DNA of 13,122 bases from Bacteroidales bacterium UBA1392. Lineage in GTDB: Bacteria; Bacteroidota; Bacteroidia; Bacteroidales; UBA932. Below the pieces are notes generated by a model. The model was not told where the DNA came from. It was given only the letters and a program-made list of their open reading frames with translations, and made no database searches. The stretch covers positions 123,718 through 136,839 of the forward strand of contig DBQO01000001.1 in assembly GCA_002305275.1 (NCBI GenBank), read 5' to 3'. The translations under genes and the position numbers were made by a program. Shown here one piece after another: positions 6,924 through 13,122 of this stretch (its first letter is position 1; each line of letters opens with the position of its first letter).

Positions 6924-8201
6924 TTATGCTGTTACAATGTCCGTATTTACATTTTTGTTGCCGAAAAGAGCATAGAATAGGATATATGCAAATCCTGCAA
7001 CAACCACCCAATAGCTATTGATATGACCCACGGAGTCTGCAAACCAATTTTGCACGAAAGGAAGGATACCACCGCCACAAACAAGTGTCATAAAGATACC
7101 TGAAGCCATAGGGGTATATTTTCCGAGACCTTCGGTCGAGAGGTTGAAGATGGCTCCCCACATCACAGAAGTACAGAGACCGCATAGCACCACAAAGAGC
7201 ATACTCAAGGGAAGTGCTTTCTCACGGAAAGAGATGGTAACAGTCTCAGGTATGAAGAGTATGCAGAGCACAAAAGCTATCGCCAAAAGCGAAACCGAAA
7301 CAAGCATCTTCTTGCTGGAAACCTTACCTGCTATAGGAGCTCCTACAAGCCTTCCAACCAGCATCATAAACCAGTAGAAACCCACCACGGTACCCGCTAT
7401 CGCAGGTCCGACATTGGGATTACCGGACATATACAGATTGGCGGTATTGGGAATACCCACCTCTACTCCAACATAGAAGAATATTGCAATTGCACCGAGG
7501 ACAAAATGACGGAATGACATAGGTCCATATTTGTCTTTCTGCACATTACCTGCCCTGCGGGCAGCTTTCTGCTCAGCAGTCTCCATGTGGGGCTCAGGAA
7601 TATTGGTAACCCCAAGAACTATTCCTGCGAGAACGAAGATGCCCATAGCAATCATCATTGCAGGAGCTGCATCGCTTACCGTAGCGCTCTCCATCGATCC
7701 GCCGATAAGGTAACCGAGAAGAATGGGAGCTATCGTCCCTCCTATGGAGTTGCAGGAGCCGCCAAACTGGATCAGCTGGTTGCCACGATTGCCACCGCCA
7801 CCTAGCGTATTTAGGAGCGGATTGACTACGATGTTTAGGAGACACATTGAAAGACCGGCCACGAATGCTCCGAACACATATACTCCAAAAGCTATCGAAG
7901 GAGATACATACCCTGAGAGGAACTGAATTCCTACCCCTACAAAACCCACTATTACGGCTGTAAGTGCTGTAAATTTATAGCCTCTACGCTTCAGGATGAT
8001 GCCTGCAGGAATACCCATGAGGGCGTAAGCGATGAAGTTGGCAAGCGTACCGAGCTGTGAGAGGGCATTGCTTGCTCCGAACTGATTTTTTACGATTACT
8101 CCCATCGAGCCCGCGAAATTGGTCACAAAGGCAATCATGAAGAAGAGAGCAAACATTATTGCAATCGGCAGTGCAAAATTCTGTTTCTTGACGTTTGTCA
8201 T
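6924..8201 (-). CDS. FHS-family MFS sugar:H+ symporter
   Basis: A 425-residue inner-membrane protein with about 12 hydrophobic helices, belonging to the fucose/galactose/glucose (FHS) branch of the major facilitator superfamily. The first helix with its N-F-A-G-S-M end (residues 28-33), the cytoplasmic L-K-R-R-G-Y loop after helix 2, and the G-N-Q-L-I-Q-F-G-G-S-C-N-S-I-G stretch near the middle of the N-terminal half are typical. A charged loop (roughly 200-230) separates the two six-helix halves. It imports a free monosaccharide, probably for the ROK kinase encoded next. The GH109 gene just upstream suggests N-acetylgalactosamine or a related sugar, but glucose or galactose is equally compatible with the family. 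A -7 box lies 42 bases before the start. Confidence 0.9.
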   Translation of the reverse strand: MTNVKKQNFALPIAIMFALFFMIAFVTNFAGSMGVIVKNQFGASNALSQLGTLANFIAYALMGIPAGIILKRRGYKFTALTAVIVGFVGVGIQFLSGYVSPSIAFGVYVFGAFVAGLSMCLLNIVVNPLLNTLGGGGNRGNQLIQFGGSCNSIGGTIAPILLGYLIGGSMESATVSDAAPAMMIAMGIFVLAGIVLGVTNIPEPHMETAEQKAARRAGNVQKDKYGPMSFRHFVLGAIAIFFYVGVEVGIPNTANLYMSGNPNVGPAIAGTVVGFYWFMMLVGRLVGAPIAGKVSSKKMLVSVSLLAIAFVLCILFIPETVTISFREKALPLSMLFVVLCGLCTSVMWGAIFNLSTEGLGKYTPMASGIFMTLVCGGGILPFVQNWFADSVGHINSYWVVVAGFAYILFYALFGNKNVNTDIVTA

Positions 8202-8243
8202 ATTGTTGAATTGTTTAATTTTAAAAATCTTTCAAATATTCTC

Positions 8244-8251
8244 CAAACTTA
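8244..8251 (-). promoter_or_regulatory. -7 promoter box for the transporter-kinase-deformylase unit
   Basis: On the minus strand the octamer TAAGTTTG fits TAnnTTTG and sits 42 bases upstream of the transporter ATG, giving a leader of roughly 35 bases. No clear -33 element is seen. The 127-base gap between the GH109 gene and the transporter holds nothing else I recognise and no strong terminator for the GH109 gene, so readthrough from upstream is possible. Confidence 0.6.
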
Positions 8252-8328
8252 CATAAAAAACTTCATTTTTTACGTCAGTTATGTATAAAGGCGACAAAAA
8301 TAAGGAGAATTGTCACAGTGGTTAAGGC

Positions 8329-9738
8329 TTATTTCTCAACAAAAGCGTGGCGATATCCCTTGATGCGGTCCCATTCCCCGCGGGTAAAATCGGGAACCGC
8401 TACAGGCATCGAACCGGACTCGATTGAGATACGGCTGAGTTCAATCAGACAGGACCACTCCGCCAGATCATATACATCCTGATCGAGAGGCAGTCCGTTG
8501 CGCAGACAGTAGATCAGACGATAGTCCATGATGAAGTCCATGCCGCCATGTCCGCCCACCATACGTGCCTTCTCTTCAATCTCTGCAGTTATCGGATGCT
8601 TGTACTCTCCCAGAAGTATCTCCAGCAGCTCCGGGCTGACAAAGCGCTCTCCATCCAGTCCCGCATACTCCTCGCGACCTTCAGGAAGATTGTGGCTCAT
8701 AAGAGCAAAACCACGTACCGGATATTTATTTGCAAAGCCCTCGGTACCCGTAATCTGGTACATTCTGTTATAGGGGCGGCGAGTATAGACATTGTGCTGG
8801 ATCTCTATCTGCTTTCCGCCACCCGTGCGTATCAAAGTAACGGTGTGATCGCCGTTAGCGAACTCTTCCGTACCCATCATCTCCTTGGAAACCTCTTTGC
8901 CGTGTACAGATTTGGTATCCATTGAGACCAGATATTCCATCCTGTCGCCTCTATGGATATCGAGTACCTGACAGGCGGGGCCGAGGCCATGGGTGGGATA
9001 GTTGTCGCCGCGATGCTTTTGATTGTAGTCGAGCCTCCAGTTGCCCTGATAGAGCTTCCAATAGGGGTCGAGATTGTGGATATAGGCTCCCTCTACATGC
9101 AGAATTTCACCGAAAAGCCCCTGCTGAGCCATATTGAGGGCAGTCATCTCAAAGAAATCATAGCAACAGTTTTCCAGCATCATGCAATGCTTGCGGGTAC
9201 TCTCGCTGGTATTGATGATATCCCAGCACTCTGCTATGGTCATCGCTCCGGGCACCTCTACGGCAACATGCTTACCGCATTGCATAGCATACACTGATAT
9301 CTCCGCATGATTCTGCCAGGGGGTACAGATATAGACCAGATCGACATCGGGATTTTCACAGAGTTCACGCCATCCCTCCTCTCCCGAATAGAGTGCAGGC
9401 TCGGGCCAACCTCTCTCCAGAAGTGCATTTTTGGAGGCCTCCGTCCTTTCAGGGAGTAAATCACAAAGTGCTGTTATACGCACCCCATCTATATATGTGT
9501 AGCGAATAACTGCATCAGAGCCCCTCATACCGAGTCCTACGAAGCCCACCCTGACGGTATCAAGTGGCTCTGCGGTCATTGCCAGAGCGCTCTGCTGTCC
9601 CGCGGAACGAGCAGGAGTCTTAAGCACGATCCTGCCATTTTCTACGGTATATGGCATTGAAGAGTCCACCTTCACCTGCATACAACCGGCAGTGAAGATT
9701 AGTGTGCAGATCATGCACAATGCGAATAGTTTTTTCAT
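8329..9738 (-). CDS. GH109 glycosidase lipoprotein, alpha-N-acetylgalactosaminidase-like
   Basis: A 469-residue Gfo/Idh/MocA-fold protein with a lipoprotein signal (hydrophobic stretch to T-A-G-C, C19). No acidic surface-export signal follows the cysteine, so it is probably periplasmic. The NAD-binding turn is G68-x-G70-x-x-G73 in V-G-F-V-G-L-G-M-R-G. Further blocks are I-C-T-P-W-Q-N-H (137-144), E-V-P (161-163), H-C-M-M-L-E-N-C-C-Y-D-F-F-E (184-197) and N-Y-P-T-H-G-L-G-P (246-254). These match glycoside hydrolase family 109, whose founding member from Elizabethkingia cleaves terminal alpha-N-acetylgalactosamine through an NAD+-dependent oxidation-elimination mechanism. A plain oxidoreductase is the alternative, but the exported location and motif set favour GH109. 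It follows the GNAT gene by 24 bases and precedes a sugar transporter, which fits glycan scavenging. Confidence 0.85.
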   Translation of the reverse strand: MKKLFALCMICTLIFTAGCMQVKVDSSMPYTVENGRIVLKTPARSAGQQSALAMTAEPLDTVRVGFVGLGMRGSDAVIRYTYIDGVRITALCDLLPERTEASKNALLERGWPEPALYSGEEGWRELCENPDVDLVYICTPWQNHAEISVYAMQCGKHVAVEVPGAMTIAECWDIINTSESTRKHCMMLENCCYDFFEMTALNMAQQGLFGEILHVEGAYIHNLDPYWKLYQGNWRLDYNQKHRGDNYPTHGLGPACQVLDIHRGDRMEYLVSMDTKSVHGKEVSKEMMGTEEFANGDHTVTLIRTGGGKQIEIQHNVYTRRPYNRMYQITGTEGFANKYPVRGFALMSHNLPEGREEYAGLDGERFVSPELLEILLGEYKHPITAEIEEKARMVGGHGGMDFIMDYRLIYCLRNGLPLDQDVYDLAEWSCLIELSRISIESGSMPVAVPDFTRGEWDRIKGYRHAFVEK

Positions 9739-9762
9739 ATTGTTTTGTGTAAACGATTAAAT

Positions 9763-10227
9763 TCACTCTTTCATCAACTCATAGGTGGTGTAGTGTTCGC
9801 CGGTCATGCCTATCGCCTCATAGACTTCCCTGGCGCGGATGTTGCGTTTATCTACATAAAGACGAATTCCCTTGACATCGGAGGTAGAATCAACTATCAT
9901 CCAAACGTGCTCAAAAAGGGCGGTAAAGATCCCTCTATTACGATACTCAGGCAAAACATAGAGGGATTGTATCCACCAAACCCATCCGTTGCGCCAGTCA
10001 CTCCACTCATCGGTAATCATAAGGCATCCTACTATACCCTTTACACCCTCAAGCTCCGCTACAAAGTAAGTAGCCTTTTGGGGGTCATCCAGAACTGACT
10101 TAACGCCTTGAGAGACCATACGACTATCCAACTCCTGACCTTCGGTCTCAAGAGCCATCTGCAGCTGAAAATCTGTCAAACTTTTGCGATCCCGGGGTCT
10201 TGCAACCCTCACTTTTATTATATCCAT
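9763..10227 (-). CDS. GNAT family N-acetyltransferase
   Basis: A 154-residue single-domain GNAT protein. The central strand and pyrophosphate loop read S-L-Y-V-L-P-E-Y-R-N-R-G-I-F (88-101), where R96-x-x-G99 contacts CoA; the usual last small residue of the R-x-x-G-x-G/A motif is F101. Motif B, N-x-x-A-x-x-x-Y-x-x-x-G, is at 129-140 (N129, A132, Y136, G140). It transfers acetyl from acetyl-CoA to an amine, but the acceptor cannot be told from sequence. It is the first gene of the minus-strand cluster and lies 24 bases before the GH109 lipoprotein. An acetylation partner for an amino sugar is imaginable, though GNAT genes occur in many unrelated contexts. Confidence 0.9.
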   Translation of the reverse strand: MDIIKVRVARPRDRKSLTDFQLQMALETEGQELDSRMVSQGVKSVLDDPQKATYFVAELEGVKGIVGCLMITDEWSDWRNGWVWWIQSLYVLPEYRNRGIFTALFEHVWMIVDSTSDVKGIRLYVDKRNIRAREVYEAIGMTGEHYTTYELMKE

Positions 10228-10248
10228 AAGAAATAGTTTAATATTTCA

Positions 10249-10256
10249 CAAAAATA
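10249..10256 (-). promoter_or_regulatory. -7 promoter box for GNAT-GH109 unit
   Basis: The minus-strand octamer TATTTTTG fits TAnnTTTG and ends 21 bases before the GNAT ATG, leaving a short leader. The region is very A/T-rich, which makes chance matches likelier; no -33 element is obvious. Confidence 0.45.
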
Positions 10257-10269
10257 TATTTTTTTTGCT

Positions 10270-10277
10270 TAACTTTG
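10270..10277 (+). promoter_or_regulatory. -7 promoter box for TlpA-like lipoprotein gene
   Basis: The octamer TAACTTTG fits TAnnTTTG and ends 50 bases before the ATG at 10328. It lies only 13 bases from the opposite-facing box of the GNAT gene, so the two promoters overlap in their upstream parts. No -33 element stands out. Confidence 0.6.
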
Positions 10278-10327
10278 TAGTTTCTTGAACTTTATAGTTA
10301 GATCAAACAAACAAAAAAATATCAATT

Positions 10328-11434
10328 ATGAACAAAAAATTCCTTTATTTGCTGGCAATTGCCGGCATCGCACTGCTTTTAAGCAGTTGCAACAAAACCA
10401 GCTCAATAACAGGCACAATTACCGATGAAACCGCTTCTGCTCCTGGAGCTGTCATCGTATTCACAGACCTGCTAACAGAAAAGGCTGACACCGTACAGAT
10501 TGTTGACGGTAAATTTGAATATTCTTGTAATGCAGATGAAGAGGGATGTTTTAGCGTTGCCCTTGTGACTGACTTCAACATGAGGAACAACAACAATGCT
10601 TTATTTATACCCGAAGCCGGTAAAATCACTATCAATCTTAACGAACCTGCTACTGTTGAAGGAGGAAAATTAAACAAAGCCCTCACTGAGTTTGTAAATG
10701 GTATGACTCAAATTAGGGATGAGGCCATAGGTAAGTTTGAAGAAGCCCGTCTCCTTCCTCAAGAAGAAGCTATGGTAAAAATGCAAGAGGTGCAAGACAA
10801 TTATAGCAAGGCAGTACGTGAGTTTTCCGAAAAAACCATCGATGCCAATCCCAACGGATTCCTGGGTTTCTATGCTCTGAGCAACTTCATTTACGATCTT
10901 TCGTATGAGGAGCTCAAAGCGTACGTAGAAAAAATGGGAGCTTTTACAAAAAATCACCCTCTCGTAATAAGCCAACTAGCAGCAGGCGAGGCAATGGAGA
11001 GTACCGCAGAAGGTAAAATGTTCGTGGATTTCGAAGGTAAAACTCCTGCAGGAGAAGCTGTTAAACTTTCCGATTATGTTGGTCAAGGCAAATATGTCCT
11101 CGTGGATTTCTGGGCATCCTGGTGTGGTCCCTGCAAGAGGGAGGTTGAAAACACACTTTTGGGTGTTTATGACAAATACACACCGAAAGGCCTTGTGATT
11201 CTGGGAGTAGCTGTATGGGAGCGTAATGGAGACAACTCCGCTAGCGTAGCAGCTATGGAAGAATTGGGTATGAAATGGGATCAGATCTTTATGGGTGATG
11301 ACAAGACACCTACCGATCTATACGGCATTTCCGGTATCCCTCATATCATTCTCTTCGGTCCCGACGGTACTATTGTTAAACGTAACCTTCGCGGCGAAGA
11401 GCTTGTTAAGCTTGTAGACGAAGTTCTTAAATAG
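10328..11434 (+). CDS. TlpA/ResA-type thioredoxin-fold lipoprotein (DUF4369 N-domain)
   Basis: A 368-residue exported protein. The signal ends in L-L-S-S-C with C21 as the lipidated cysteine; no acidic run follows, so a periplasm-facing anchor is expected. Residues ~25-120 form a beta-rich domain like DUF4369 (I-T-G-T-I-T-D at 27-33), followed by a helical, charged linker (~120-230). The C-terminal thioredoxin domain (~232-368) contains V-D-F-W-A-S-W-C-G-P-C-K with the redox pair C266/C269 and the cis-proline P338 in G-I-P-H. Such proteins reduce or reshuffle disulfides in the periplasm, for example in cytochrome c maturation or oxidative stress; the partner is unknown. The gene stands alone, with its own -7 box, and its stop codon region overlaps the convergent patB gene by 8 bases. 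Confidence 0.93.
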   Translation: MNKKFLYLLAIAGIALLLSSCNKTSSITGTITDETASAPGAVIVFTDLLTEKADTVQIVDGKFEYSCNADEEGCFSVALVTDFNMRNNNNALFIPEAGKITINLNEPATVEGGKLNKALTEFVNGMTQIRDEAIGKFEEARLLPQEEAMVKMQEVQDNYSKAVREFSEKTIDANPNGFLGFYALSNFIYDLSYEELKAYVEKMGAFTKNHPLVISQLAAGEAMESTAEGKMFVDFEGKTPAGEAVKLSDYVGQGKYVLVDFWASWCGPCKREVENTLLGVYDKYTPKGLVILGVAVWERNGDNSASVAAMEELGMKWDQIFMGDDKTPTDLYGISGIPHIILFGPDGTIVKRNLRGEELVKLVDEVLK

Positions 11435-12605
11435 ACTCCCGCACAGCGGTAGAAAGCTGTTCCATTGCACGTGACAATACTGCACGCGGACAGCCCACAT
11501 TAAGACGCATATAACCTGAGCCCTCCTTGCCGAACGCCTCACCGTCGTTCAACGCAAGGCGGGCTTTGTTTATGAAGAGGTCTTTAAGAGCAGTTTGGTC
11601 AAGTCCGAGTTCGCGACAGTCAAGCCAGATAAGAAAAGAGGCTTGCGGACGTACTGCGCGTATGTCTGGAATATTGGTTGAGAGAAATTCCTCCACAAAG
11701 CGCACATTTTTCTCCACGTAAGAGAGCATCTGCCTGCGCCACTCTGCCCCCTTTGTAAATGCCGCCTCTGTTGCAACAGCAGCAATAAAGGTGGGTGAAG
11801 CGAGGTGATTAGCCTGGAGCCAACCGAAGAAGCGTTCGCGTATATCTGCATTATGCACCACGCAGAAGGAGCTTACCAAGCCTGCTATGTTGAATGTTTT
11901 GGTTGGAGCGGCAAAAGTGATTGAAATATTGCGCGCCTCCTCAGATGCCATAGCGAACGGAGTATGATGATTGCCAAAGAGTGCCATGTCAGCGTGAATC
12001 TCATCAGAGACTACAATAACTCCATACTTTGAGCAGATATGCGCAACTTCAGCCAATACTTCTGGCGGCCACACTACCCCTGCCGGGTTGTGCGGACTAC
12101 AGAGTATAAGAAGCTTGGGAGAGGAGTTCCTACAGATTTCTTCGAGTCCCTTCAGGTCCATTCCATAGCCCTCTTGAGTGCGAATTAGAGGGTTCATTAT
12201 AAGACGCCTGCCATTCTCTTTCGGAATATGGAAAAATGGCATATATACCGGAGGCTGTATGATTACTGCATCTCCCGGCGAAGTAAAGCACTGCAATACA
12301 AAGGCGATACCGCGTACAATTCGGGGAATATAGGACAATTCTTCACGGGAAAATTCCCATCCATGCAACTCTTTTTCCCACTTGATAATTGACTCCCAGT
12401 AACTGTCGGGAGGAGTGGAATAGCCGTAAATCTCATGATTGAAGCGCCCTCTGAGAGCCTCCACAATAAAGTCAGGTGTCCTGAAGTCCATGTCGGCAAC
12501 CCATAAGGGTATCAGGTCCTCTCTACCGTACAGTTTGTCAAGGAAATCTGTCTTGATAGCCTGGGTGCCGCGTCTATCGATTATTTCGTCAAAAATTGTA
12601 TTCAT
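11427..12605 (-). CDS. patB: PatB/MalY-type PLP C-S lyase (cystathionine beta-lyase)
   Basis: A 392-residue fold-type I PLP enzyme. The N-terminal block F-D-E-I-I-D-R-R-G-T (5-14), L-W-V-A-D-M-D-F (34-41) and Y-G-Y (60-62) identify the MalY/PatB subgroup. P-H-N-P (171-174), S-D-E-I-H (200-204, with D201 for the pyridine nitrogen), the Schiff-base K236 in A-P-T-K-T-F-N and the carboxylate-binding R367 in Y-M-R-L-N-V-G are all intact. Members cleave cystathionine or cysteine by beta-elimination, giving homocysteine (or H2S), pyruvate and ammonia; an aminotransferase label is the less likely alternative. It has no operon partner. Its -7 box ends only 4 bases before the ATG, suggesting a leaderless or nearly leaderless mRNA. 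Its 3' end overlaps the convergent thioredoxin gene. Confidence 0.93.
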   Translation of the reverse strand: MNTIFDEIIDRRGTQAIKTDFLDKLYGREDLIPLWVADMDFRTPDFIVEALRGRFNHEIYGYSTPPDSYWESIIKWEKELHGWEFSREELSYIPRIVRGIAFVLQCFTSPGDAVIIQPPVYMPFFHIPKENGRRLIMNPLIRTQEGYGMDLKGLEEICRNSSPKLLILCSPHNPAGVVWPPEVLAEVAHICSKYGVIVVSDEIHADMALFGNHHTPFAMASEEARNISITFAAPTKTFNIAGLVSSFCVVHNADIRERFFGWLQANHLASPTFIAAVATEAAFTKGAEWRRQMLSYVEKNVRFVEEFLSTNIPDIRAVRPQASFLIWLDCRELGLDQTALKDLFINKARLALNDGEAFGKEGSGYMRLNVGCPRAVLSRAMEQLSTAVRESI

Positions 12606-12609
12606 AGAG

Positions 12610-12617
12610 CAAAGATA
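12610..12617 (-). promoter_or_regulatory. -7 promoter box directly at patB start
   Basis: The minus-strand octamer TATCTTTG fits TAnnTTTG exactly but is separated from the patB ATG by only four bases (CTCT). Transcription would start at or within a few bases of the initiation codon. No in-frame start close downstream offers an alternative, since the conserved N-terminal motif begins at residue 5. Confidence 0.6.
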
Positions 12618-12638
12618 AGAATAAAAAAAGCAGTTTCT

Positions 12639-12670
12639 TTTGGTTATTTAAGTAAAGAGAGTTATTTTTG
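12639..12670 (+). promoter_or_regulatory. Promoter of tRNA-Pro gene (-33 and -7 boxes)
   Basis: TTTG at 12639-12642 and TATTTTTG at 12663-12670 are separated by 20 bases, close to the Bacteroidetes -33/-7 consensus. The -7 box ends 17 bases before the mature tRNA 5' end, giving a short precursor leader. This is the most complete promoter in the window. Confidence 0.75.
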
Positions 12671-12687
12671 CATCCCCAATATGGGAT

Positions 12688-12761
12688 CGGGAAGTGGCGC
12701 AGTTGGTTAGCGCACCACGTTAGGGACGTGGGGGCCGTCCGTTCGAGTCGGATCTTCCCGA
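12688..12761 (+). tRNA. tRNA-Pro, anticodon AGG
   Basis: A full cloverleaf can be drawn. The acceptor stem CGGGAAG pairs perfectly with CTTCCCG, and the D stem is GCGC/GCGC. The anticodon stem is CCACG/CGTGG with loop TTAGGGA, the T stem is GTCCG/CGGAT (one G-U) with loop TTCGAGT, and the discriminator is A. With U33 fixed by the 5-bp stem, the anticodon at 12722-12724 is AGG, reading the proline codon CCU (and more if A34 becomes inosine). G36-G37 suits m1G37 modification. The C1-G72 pair and stem sequence resemble bacterial proline tRNAs. CCA is not encoded. Promoter and terminator are both present, so it looks like an active single-gene unit. Confidence 0.93.
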
Positions 12762-12765
12762 CTTT

Positions 12766-12797
12766 AAGAGAGAGTGACCTTGGTCGCTCTCTTTTTG
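12766..12797 (+). terminator. Intrinsic terminator of tRNA-Pro
   Basis: GAGAGTGACC pairs with GGTCGCTCTC (one G-U pair), with flanking A/T pairs extending the stem, and a run of five T follows. It begins about 5 bases after the tRNA 3' end and closes the tRNA transcript before it meets the oppositely oriented rRNA operon. Confidence 0.9.
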
Positions 12798-12831
12798 TTA
12801 GTAAATAAAAACAATTATCATAATCAAATAC

Positions 12832-12864
12832 AAAAGCCCCGGCAGCTGTTGCTGTCGGGGCTTT
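12832..12864 (-). terminator. Intrinsic terminator of rRNA operon
   Basis: AAAGCCCCGGCAGC pairs with GCTGTCGGGGCTTT (14 bp, one G-U) around a TGTT loop. Read on the minus strand it ends in TTTT and lies about 8 bases beyond the 5S 3' end. The strong G/C stem fits an rrn terminator and could also stop transcripts arriving from the tRNA side. Confidence 0.9.
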
Positions 12865-12871
12865 CTTAAAG

Positions 12872-12981
12872 TTGGCGGCTACCTACTCTCCCACTTGGTA
12901 TAGCAGTACCATCGGCGTTGGTGAGCTTAACTTCTCTGTTCGGGATGGGAAGAGGTGGAACCTCACCGCTGTAACCACCTT
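12872..12981 (-). rRNA. rrf: 5S ribosomal RNA
   Basis: The minus strand carries the conserved 5S core CCATCCCGAACAGAGAAGTT, then GCCGATGGTACTGC and GTGGGAGAGTAGG. The terminal helix can be formed by GGTGGTT at the 5' end and AGCCGCC at the 3' end. Length is about 110 bases; the exact ends are uncertain by a few bases. It is the last gene of an rRNA operon whose 23S gene lies beyond the right edge of the window. Confidence 0.96.
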
Positions 12982-13122
12982 AATAACCGGTTGGCTCTTA
13001 TATTGGGGTTCGTTCCATAGAACTCTGCCCGAGCCAATATATCTTTTGAGAAAGATAACGAAGCAGCAACTGTCTATCTTGCTGAAATTTGTGACCACAG
13101 TATGTAAACATACCATTGATGA
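12982..13122 (-). other. 23S-5S rRNA intergenic spacer (partial)
   Basis: The 141 bases upstream of the 5S gene on the minus strand contain no tRNA and nothing I recognise as the 23S 3' end, so they are read as spacer. They hold an inverted repeat: TTGGCTC at 12991-12997 with GAGCCAA at 13031-13037, overlapping a second pairing of ATATTGG (13000-13006) with CCAATAT (13034-13040). GTATGT/ACATAC near the right end forms another small hairpin. These may act in rRNA processing. Confidence 0.6.

Noticed and set aside
8202..8328. A possible riboswitch or terminator in the 127-base gap between the GH109 and transporter genes
   Set aside because: Only weak local pairing is visible and no T-run follows a stem; the -7 box is the only supportable element.
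8548..9297. Several open frames of 70-125 codons on the plus strand
   Set aside because: All are antisense to the GH109 lipoprotein gene, which has continuous family motifs; none has a promoter or domain of its own.
12672..12687. A small hairpin ATCCC/GGGAT directly before the tRNA
   Set aside because: The transcription start predicted from the -7 box falls inside its left arm, so the hairpin is probably not fully transcribed; no function is supported.
12883..13116. An open frame of 77 codons on the minus strand
   Set aside because: It runs through the 5S rRNA and the spacer, whose sequence is explained by RNA genes.
1..13122. Genomic island, prophage or CRISPR
   Set aside because: No integrase, transposase, direct repeats, cas genes or regular spacers were seen; composition looks even and most genes are housekeeping.

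Overview
The window looks like chromosomal DNA from a member of the Bacteroidetes, most likely the order Bacteroidales. This rests on promoter -7 boxes of the TAnnTTTG type ahead of most transcription units, the near absence of Shine-Dalgarno sequences, lipoproteins with Bacteroidetes-style signal peptides, a DUF4369/TlpA-type thioredoxin lipoprotein, a GH109 enzyme, and the pairing of serC, a short serA and a DUF1015 gene. I see no insertion sequence, phage gene, CRISPR array or integration site. Nearly all of the DNA is accounted for.

Layout. (1) Positions 1-1844, plus strand: the 3' part of a YigZ/IMPACT-family gene overlaps pyrB, which is followed closely by pyrI. The last two encode the catalytic and regulatory chains of aspartate transcarbamoylase. 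(2) 1863-5206, plus strand: a self-contained unit with its own -7 box, then serC, serA and a DUF1015 gene, closed by a strong terminator that works in both directions. It covers the first two steps of phosphorylated serine synthesis; no serB is present, and the DUF1015 protein is the interesting unknown. (3) 5263-10227, minus strand, read right to left: a GNAT acetyltransferase, a GH109 lipoprotein (alpha-N-acetylgalactosaminidase-like), then after a second promoter an FHS-family sugar transporter, a ROK sugar kinase and an unusual peptide deformylase with a lipoprotein signal. This reads as a small sugar-scavenging cluster: glycosidase outside the cytoplasm, transporter, kinase. (4) 10328-12605: a TlpA-type thioredoxin lipoprotein (plus) and a PatB/MalY-type C-S lyase (minus), convergent and overlapping by 8 bases. 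(5) 12639-13122: a tRNA-Pro gene with an AGG anticodon (plus) faces the 3' end of a ribosomal RNA operon (5S rRNA on minus, with its terminator and part of the 23S-5S spacer).

Points most worth following up are the DUF1015 protein's possible part in serine/phosphoserine chemistry, the catalytic lysine of the short PGDH, the lipoprotein peptide deformylase, the A34-containing tRNA-Pro and the apparently leaderless patB transcript.
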